Notes under the pieces: model-generated
Database searches by the model: none
What the model saw: the letters and a program-made list of their open reading frames with translations, nothing else
Told to the model about the DNA's origin: nothing
Assembly: GCA_050698355.1 (NCBI GenBank)
Contig: JBOHBN010000238.1
Span: 1-9,287 of the forward strand
Direction: 5' to 3'
Origin: JBOHBN01 sp050698355
GTDB lineage: Bacteria; Actinomycetota; Actinomycetes; Streptosporangiales; WHST01
Length of the DNA: 9,287 nucleotides
Shown: piece by piece, positions 6,101 through 9,287 of the stretch
How the letters are laid out: every line of letters begins with the position of its first letter
Position numbering within the stretch: position 1 is the first letter of the stretch
Position numbers and translations under genes: made by a program

Positions 6101-7078
6101 GTGCCTGCCGCGTTCGAGTCCTCCAGTCCGCTGCCCGTCGTCGCCGAGGTAACGCGTTCGGGTTTCGTAGAGTCCTGGCACGCCGGCTCGGTCGTGGCTA
6201 TCGACGGCGCCGGCCGTACGCTGCTCAGTGTCGGTGCGCCCGACCGGCCGTGCTTCCCGCGCTCGTCGAACAAGCCACTGCAGGCCACCGCCATGGTCCG
6301 CTGCGGCCTGGGCGTACCCGACGAGCTCCTGGCGCTGGCGAGCGCGTCGCATTCCGGGGAGGACATGCACGTCACGCGGGTGCGCGCGCTGCTGGCGTCG
6401 GCCGGCTTGGACGAGTCGGACCTGAAGTGCCCGCCGAGCCTGCCGCTCGACGACAAGGCCGCCCGGTCGGTGCTCGCCGCCGGCGGGGAGGCCGACCGCG
6501 TCCACATGAACTGCTCCGGCAAGCACGCCGGCATGCTCGCGACCTGCGCGGTCAACGGGTGGCCGACCGAGTCCTACCTCGAGCCGGACCACCCGCTCCA
6601 GCGGGCGATCCTGTCGACCATCGAGGAGCTGACCGGCGAGCGCATTGCCCATGTCGGTGTGGACGGGTGCGGCGCGCCGCTGTTCGCGCTGACCCTCACC
6701 GGGCTCGCCCGCGGTTTCTCCGCGCTCGTACGGGCTGGTGAGGGAACCGCCGAACGGCGGGTAGCGGACGCGTTCCGGGCTCACCCGGAGTTGACGTCGG
6801 GCACGGAGCGCGACGAGGCGCGTCTGATGCGGGGTGTCCCCGGATTGCTCGACAAGGGGGGCGCCGAGGCCGTGAGTGCGGTCGCGCTTGCGGACGGCCG
6901 TGCGCTAGCCGTCAAGATCGCCGACGGCGGCGCACGAGCGCGGACGCCGGTCACGGTGGCGGCGCTGCGTGCGCTGGACATACGGGCCGCCGTGCTCGAG
7001 GAGCTCGCCACGACGCAGGTCACCGGCGGCGGCCGGAAGGTCGGTCAGGTCAGCGTCGTTGAGGGGTTGTTCGGGTAG
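6101..7078 (+). CDS. class 3 (ReAV-type, COG4448) L-asparaginase
   Basis: The GTG at 6101, set by the -10 TAGGGT, gives 325 residues. Compared from memory with Rhizobium etli ReAV, the signatures are present: RSSNKPLQA with the Ser55-x-x-Lys58 dyad, ASHSGE (83-87 region) with a second active-site serine, NCSGKHAGM with Cys138 and Lys141, and VDGCGAP with Cys190. The last three residues correspond to the zinc ligands of ReAV. A second lysine, Lys252 or Lys272, would complete the other Ser-Lys pair; I cannot tell which. The enzyme hydrolyses L-asparagine to aspartate and ammonia, and with no signal peptide it should be cytosolic. This class is unrelated to E. coli AnsA/AnsB and to plant-type enzymes. 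It is a monocistronic unit after dinB. Confidence 0.88.
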   Translation: MPAAFESSSPLPVVAEVTRSGFVESWHAGSVVAIDGAGRTLLSVGAPDRPCFPRSSNKPLQATAMVRCGLGVPDELLALASASHSGEDMHVTRVRALLASAGLDESDLKCPPSLPLDDKAARSVLAAGGEADRVHMNCSGKHAGMLATCAVNGWPTESYLEPDHPLQRAILSTIEELTGERIAHVGVDGCGAPLFALTLTGLARGFSALVRAGEGTAERRVADAFRAHPELTSGTERDEARLMRGVPGLLDKGGAEAVSAVALADGRALAVKIADGGARARTPVTVAALRALDIRAAVLEELATTQVTGGGRKVGQVSVVEGLFG

Positions 7079-7095
7079 CCGGAGGTCGACCGGCT
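7077..7095. terminator. bidirectional hairpin between asparaginase gene and micro-ORF array
   Basis: AGCCGG (7077-7082), 7-nt loop, CCGGCT (7090-7095). It begins in the asparaginase stop codon on the plus strand and starts 5 bp after the stop of the last micro-ORF on the minus strand, so it can serve both. There is no T-run. Confidence 0.4.
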
Positions 7096-7100
7096 GTCGG

Positions 7101-7124
7101 TCAGACCCAGCCCACGTCATACAT
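7101..7124 (-). CDS. micro-ORF encoding MYDVGWV (diverged fourth copy)
   Basis: ATG at 7124-7122, then TAT GAC GTG GGC TGG GTC TGA. The peptide matches the upstream copies at six of seven residues. Codons 4 and 7 differ only at the third position (GTG for GTC, GTC for GTA), and codon 2 differs by two bases (Arg to Tyr). An in-frame GTG directly precedes the ATG. A weak purine run (AGGGA) lies further upstream. It sits 179 nt downstream of the third tandem copy, out of the 69-nt period, and is followed 5 nt after its stop by a hairpin. The persistence of the reading frame despite base changes argues for coding. Function is unknown. Confidence 0.5.
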   Translation of the reverse strand: MYDVGWV

Positions 7125-7279
7125 CACTCGGATTCCCTACGGACTCGTCGAAATAGAAGGACGTTCAGTCATCTGCGCGCGCCCCTGTCACGTCACACGT
7201 GGTACGCAGATGTACGCATGCTGTTATCGAGTGCCCGGCGCTCTGGCCATACCAAGAGCTCGGGTGGTGGAAGCGGTGT

Positions 7280-7303
7280 TCATACCCAGCCGACGTCACG
7301 CAT
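7280..7303 (-). CDS. micro-ORF encoding MRDVGWV (third tandem copy)
   Basis: ATG at 7303-7301, CGT GAC GTC GGC TGG GTA TGA. AGGAGG stands 5 nt before the ATG, near-ideal for initiation. The 24-bp coding core is identical to the copy at 7349-7372. The stop codon forms ATGA with a following ATG, so a 19-residue frame (7224-7283) could be coupled to it, but this follow-on frame is not conserved. After this copy the periodic array ends. Product and role are unknown. Possibilities are a leaderless signalling peptide, a minimal RiPP precursor, or a leader peptide whose translation matters. Confidence 0.6.
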   Translation of the reverse strand: MRDVGWV

Positions 7304-7348
7304 GGTGTCCTCCTGTGGCGGTTGCGGGATGTGATGTGGAAGTGGTGT

Positions 7349-7372
7349 TCATACCCAGCCGACGTCACGCAT
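7349..7372 (-). CDS. micro-ORF encoding MRDVGWV (second tandem copy)
   Basis: ATG at 7372-7370, CGT GAC GTC GGC TGG GTA TGA, with AGGAGG 6 nt before the ATG. It lies 69 nt from both the copy before and the copy after. The codon string equals that of the copy at 7280-7303. The valine codon GTA is unusual in this GC-rich genome, yet is kept in three copies. In the other five frames this repeat gives no common stop. The alternative frames in which it is open show amino-acid changes between copies, so this is the frame best supported. Confidence 0.62.
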   Translation of the reverse strand: MRDVGWV

Positions 7373-7417
7373 GGTGTGCCTCCTGTGGTGGTGTTCGGGT
7401 GGTGGTGTGCGGGGGGT

Positions 7418-7441
7418 TCATACCCAGCCGACATCGCGCAT
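7418..7441 (-). CDS. micro-ORF encoding MRDVGWV (first copy of the array)
   Basis: ATG at 7441-7439, CGC GAT GTC GGC TGG GTA TGA. It differs from the two downstream copies at codon 2 (CGC for CGT) and codon 3 (GAT for GAC), both synonymous. Its ribosome binding site is different (AAAGGGG, 7 nt from the ATG), as expected if only the first copy has its own upstream leader. A 15-bp palindrome lies 37 nt further upstream. It is the promoter-proximal member for transcription on the minus strand. Confidence 0.6.
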   Translation of the reverse strand: MRDVGWV

Positions 7442-7477
7442 GGCGATACCCCTTTCGCAGTCGCGGAGTAGCAGGCA

Positions 7478-7492
7478 CGTAGGAGCCCTACG
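7478..7492. promoter_or_regulatory. palindrome upstream of the micro-ORF array
   Basis: CGTAGG (7478-7483), 3-nt centre, CCTACG (7487-7492): a perfect 6-bp dyad, 37 bp before the ATG of the first micro-ORF. It could be an operator at the array promoter or a short RNA hairpin in the leader. A clear -10 on the minus strand was not found. Confidence 0.35.
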
Positions 7493-7767
7493 GGTCGTTG
7501 GCCGTATGAGACTGTCCGGGGTGACGAGGATTGCCGCAAGCCAGGACTACGCTCGGCAACCTCAAGGGGACATTGACTGCCGAGCAACAGCTCCTCGACG
7601 GCTGACGTCCACACGGCATACTCCTGTGTGCATCTATAGGGCTACCGTTGCAGTGTGGCTCACGGTTCTATGACGTGTCGATGTCACAGCAGGTCAAGTG
7701 ACGGGCTGTATTCGACACCGAGGTCACGTCCGGGGCTGGGGCGGTAACGGACAGCATTGGCGCGCTG

Positions 7768-7782
7768 TATCGTACTAACGAT
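7768..7782 (+). promoter_or_regulatory. -10 candidate and overlapping dyad for diguanylate cyclase gene
   Basis: TATCGT (7768-7773) fits TANNNT. It overlaps the dyad ATCGT (7769-7773), 4-nt centre, ACGAT (7778-7782). Transcription would begin near 7780, leaving a short leader with GGGAGG (7792-7797) 10 nt before the GTG at 7808. No good -35 was found. Confidence 0.35.
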
Positions 7783-7807
7783 TGGCGCCGCGGGAGGTGA
7801 CGGTCAG

Positions 7808-9121
7808 GTGACCCGGGGACTCAGAGAGTGGCCGCTGTGGCGGCTTCCTCTGCCCCTGCGCGCCTACATAATCCTCGTCGTAGCCGCAGCGGCCGTCACG
7901 CTCTGCTGGTTCGGTTGGCGCGACAGGTTAACTCTCGAGCAGGTCGCCGCGTTCGGCATGTTCGTCAGCTGCGCGGTCATCGTGCGAGAGACGAGCCGGG
8001 GCTTTCTACGCGGGCTCTCCGTGCAGAGTTTCAGCCAGGACCTCACCTCGTGCTGGAAGCTGCCGGTCATGTTGCTATTGCCGCCTTTCTTTGCGGCAAT
8101 AGCACCGATCTTCTTCGTCACCTACTGGCAGTGGTCGGCGCGGCGAGAGCACGTGCGTCACCGTCAGATATTCACGATCGCCTCCATCAGCCTCGCCGAT
8201 GTCGCAGGATCATGGCTCTTCCATACGTTCACCGGTCCTGGCAGTCCGGTCCTGCTGTGGTTCGTCGTAGGTTTGGCGGCTGCCGTCATTTCCCGGGTCG
8301 GCAATTACGCATTCGTGATTGTCGTGCTCTACCTCACCCAGCCGGCGGGTCTGCGACAGCTACTCGACCGCGATGGCCTGATGTATACAGGTGTGGAAGT
8401 GTGTACTGGCCTCATTGTGGCAATAATCGGCCAGCAGGCACTGCTGCTCGTCCTCTTGGCCGTCCCGCCGGTGATCTTGCTGCATCGCAGCCTGTTGCAC
8501 GAGCACCTGCGGATGGTCTCCCGTACGGATCCCAAGACCTCGGTGCTGAACGCGGGTGCCTGGGAGCACGACGCGGAGCTGGAGATCGTCCGGGCGAACG
8601 GTCAACAGCCGATAAGTGCGTTGATATGCGACATCGACCACTTCAAGCGCGTAAACGACGCATACGGGCACCTTGCCGGCGACGCCGCGCTGCGCGCGAT
8701 CGCCAAGCGCCTCCAGGGGCAGCTCCGGTCCAGCGACGCGCTCGGCCGGTTCGGCGGCGAGGAGTTCGTGGTCTTGCTGCCGGAGACCGGTACGCAGGAC
8801 GCCAAGATGATCGCCGAGCGCCTCCGCCGCGCCGTGTGCGAGGACCCGATCGTCCTGGAGCCGGCCACGCTGACACTCCGCGTGTCGCTCGGCGTCGCCA
8901 CGATGTACGCGGAGGGCACGCTCGCGGAGATGCTCGCTGCCGCGGACGAGGCCCTGTACACGGCCAAGCGCAACGGGCGCAACCAGGTGGTCGTGGCACG
9001 CAAGCTGCGTCCGGCGAGGGACGTGCGCGCGCACGAGCAGCACCCGAAGGGCATCGGGAGCACGGAGCCGGCCACGGGCGAGGAGGGCAGCGAAGCGTCG
9101 CACGCCAGGAGCGCTAGCTGA
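7808..9121 (+). CDS. membrane-bound diguanylate cyclase (GGDEF domain)
   Basis: The GTG at 7808, with GGGAGG upstream, gives 437 residues; a TTG at 7757 would add 17 non-hydrophobic residues and is less likely. Roughly residues 15-235 are hydrophobic with about seven to eight membrane segments, a polytopic sensor region not matching a family I can name. The GGDEF domain follows (about 240-405): DIDHFKRVND (275-284) with the metal and substrate residues, GGEEF at 316-320 (active-site form), and RSSD (307-310) five residues before it, which is the RxxD inhibitory site for c-di-GMP. It should therefore synthesise c-di-GMP from two GTP and show product inhibition. A charged tail of about 35 residues without predicted fold ends the protein. 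It is divergent from the micro-ORF array. GC content is visibly lower in the membrane half. Confidence 0.88.
   Translation: MTRGLREWPLWRLPLPLRAYIILVVAAAAVTLCWFGWRDRLTLEQVAAFGMFVSCAVIVRETSRGFLRGLSVQSFSQDLTSCWKLPVMLLLPPFFAAIAPIFFVTYWQWSARREHVRHRQIFTIASISLADVAGSWLFHTFTGPGSPVLLWFVVGLAAAVISRVGNYAFVIVVLYLTQPAGLRQLLDRDGLMYTGVEVCTGLIVAIIGQQALLLVLLAVPPVILLHRSLLHEHLRMVSRTDPKTSVLNAGAWEHDAELEIVRANGQQPISALICDIDHFKRVNDAYGHLAGDAALRAIAKRLQGQLRSSDALGRFGGEEFVVLLPETGTQDAKMIAERLRRAVCEDPIVLEPATLTLRVSLGVATMYAEGTLAEMLAAADEALYTAKRNGRNQVVVARKLRPARDVRAHEQHPKGIGSTEPATGEEGSEASHARSAS
8073..8104. repeat. perfect 12-bp inverted repeat inside diguanylate cyclase gene
   Basis: TGCTATTGCCGC (8073-8084) and GCGGCAATAGCA (8093-8104) are exact complements around an 8-nt pyrimidine loop. 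They lie within a membrane-segment coding region (MLLLPPFFAAIAP). The hairpin is strong for an intragenic site and there is no T-run. It may influence transcription elongation, mRNA stability or translation. Confidence 0.6.
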
Positions 9122-9125
9122 CCGC

Positions 9126-9154
9126 TTGCAATTGTTAGCACCCTGTGCGAGGCT
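9126..9154 (+). promoter_or_regulatory. probable leaderless promoter of the XRE regulator gene
   Basis: TTGCAA (9126-9131), exactly 17 nt, GAGGCT (9149-9154), then 6 nt to the ATG at 9161. The -10 deviates from TANNNT at its first base. There is no Shine-Dalgarno before the ATG. GCAC (9138-9141) and GTGC (9145-9148) form a small dyad within the spacer. Confidence 0.45.
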
Positions 9155-9160
9155 GCCCGT

Positions 9161-9287
9161 ATGGCAGGACTCAAGGTCGGGTCGCTCGGCGCGTACATTC
9201 GCGACCAGCGCGAACGGGCGCAGATCTCGTTGCGCCAGCTCGCGAAGGTCGCGGGGGTGTCGAACCCGTACCTGAGCCAGATCGAGC
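9161..9287 (+). CDS. XRE family helix-turn-helix regulator, N-terminal fragment
   Basis: The ATG at 9161 starts a frame open to the window edge (42 residues): MAGLKVGSLGAYIRDQRERA followed by a canonical XRE helix-turn-helix, ISLRQLAKVAGVSNPYLSQIE. The Q-L-A...G-V-S...Y-L-S-Q-I-E residues define the turn and recognition helix. The sequence is close to the small actinobacterial regulators I recall as the Rv0474 type, which lie next to the hbhA heparin-binding hemagglutinin gene in mycobacteria; what follows here cannot be seen. It is transcribed in the same direction as the diguanylate cyclase gene but has its own probable promoter. Confidence 0.85.
   Translation, partial: MAGLKVGSLGAYIRDQRERAQISLRQLAKVAGVSNPYLSQIE

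Larger units (their letters stand above)
7275..7443 (-). repeat. three-copy 69-bp tandem array carrying identical micro-ORFs
   Basis: Three units with start codons at 7441, 7372 and 7303 repeat at exactly 69 nt. The 34-bp segments at 7275-7308 and 7344-7377 are identical. The third copy (7417-7443) differs at two bases within the coding core. The 45-nt linkers are the same length but have diverged in the middle, while keeping AGGAGG before the next ATG. Conservation thus tracks the peptide and its ribosome binding site, not the whole unit. Confidence 0.8.
7442..7807. other. intergenic region between micro-ORF array and diguanylate cyclase gene
   Basis: About 365 bp with no convincing protein gene in either strand. 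It holds the leader of the minus-strand array, a palindrome at 7478-7492, and the upstream region of the divergent plus-strand gene including a -10 candidate and a dyad at 7769-7782. Base composition is less GC-rich than in the flanking genes. No tRNA or other structured RNA was recognised. Confidence 0.5.

Noticed and set aside
6788..7078. Possible truncation of the asparaginase C-terminus
   Set aside because: The length of 325 residues is normal for the class and the C-terminal segment reads smoothly to the stop.
7174..7203. Possible decayed micro-ORF copy (start ATG changed to ACG)
   Set aside because: About 12 of the first 14 aligned bases match the array, but the second half does not. 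The evidence is too weak to list as a pseudogene.
7193..7219. Minus-strand micro-ORF MRTSAYHV between the third and fourth MRDVGWV copies
   Set aside because: It lacks a Shine-Dalgarno and shares only the first two residues; most likely chance.
7275..7443. CRISPR-like pattern (34-bp repeats with about 35-bp spacers)
   Set aside because: Only two identical copies plus a diverged one, no cas genes, linkers are related to each other, and the differences are explained by a conserved short reading frame with ribosome binding sites.
7199..7482. Plus-strand open frames across the array with repeats such as SYPADVTHG
   Set aside because: Changes between copies are non-synonymous in these frames, there is no ribosome binding site, and they are antisense shadows of the repeats.
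7165..7614. Long minus-strand open frame (149 codons) across the array, with repeated SAGYE units
   Set aside because: Between copies this frame has Val/Ala and Thr/Met changes at the very bases that are synonymous in the MRDVGWV frame. It is open through GC-rich repeat structure and has no good start signal.
9126..9150. CIRCE-like or Nur-box-like motif (TTGCAA...TTAGCAC) before the XRE gene
   Set aside because: Only half of CIRCE is present and the second Nur half-site is poor and at the wrong spacing. A plain promoter explains the region.

Overview
This is a high-GC, gene-dense chromosomal window from an actinobacterium (class Actinomycetes). The evidence is strong GC bias at third codon positions, frequent GTG starts, TANNNT -10 hexamers placed 6-7 nt before start codons (leaderless transcription), and the local order nitrobindin - Fur family regulator - ygfZ - dtd, an order I recall from Streptomyces and relatives. 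Genus cannot be fixed from the sequence alone.

Layout. The left edge holds the 5' end of a J-domain-like gene on the minus strand. Divergent from it is a plus-strand unit: a 35-residue single-membrane-span protein, overlapping by ATGA with a nitrobindin-type heme protein; then a Nur-like Fur family regulator; then ygfZ (folate-dependent Fe-S maintenance). The last two have leaderless-type promoters. Together these look like a metal, heme and Fe-S homeostasis neighbourhood. Converging on it from the minus strand are a fused ABC exporter and, upstream of that, dtd (D-aminoacyl-tRNA deacylase). The exporter has a perfect 20-bp palindrome in its probable promoter. Divergent from dtd is dinB (DNA polymerase IV) with an extra C-terminal domain, followed by a class 3 (ReAV-type) L-asparaginase with a leaderless promoter.

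Between the asparaginase and a membrane-bound diguanylate cyclase lies a stretch of about 0.7 kb without conventional genes (7079-7807). It is the most interesting part of the window. On the minus strand it carries four 24-bp micro-ORFs. Three encode MRDVGWV and one encodes MYDVGWV, each ending in TGA. Three are tandem at an exact 69-nt period, two of these have AGGAGG 5-6 nt before the ATG, and base differences between copies are synonymous except at residue 2. A palindrome precedes the array and a hairpin follows the last copy. This looks like a multi-copy tiny-peptide locus (peptide signal, minimal RiPP precursor, or leader/regulatory peptides). I do not recognise it as a described family.

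To the right, a polytopic membrane protein with an intact GGEEF motif and RxxD I-site is transcribed divergently from the array. An XRE-type HTH regulator gene with a probable leaderless promoter runs off the right end. No tRNA, rRNA, insertion sequence or CRISPR array was seen.
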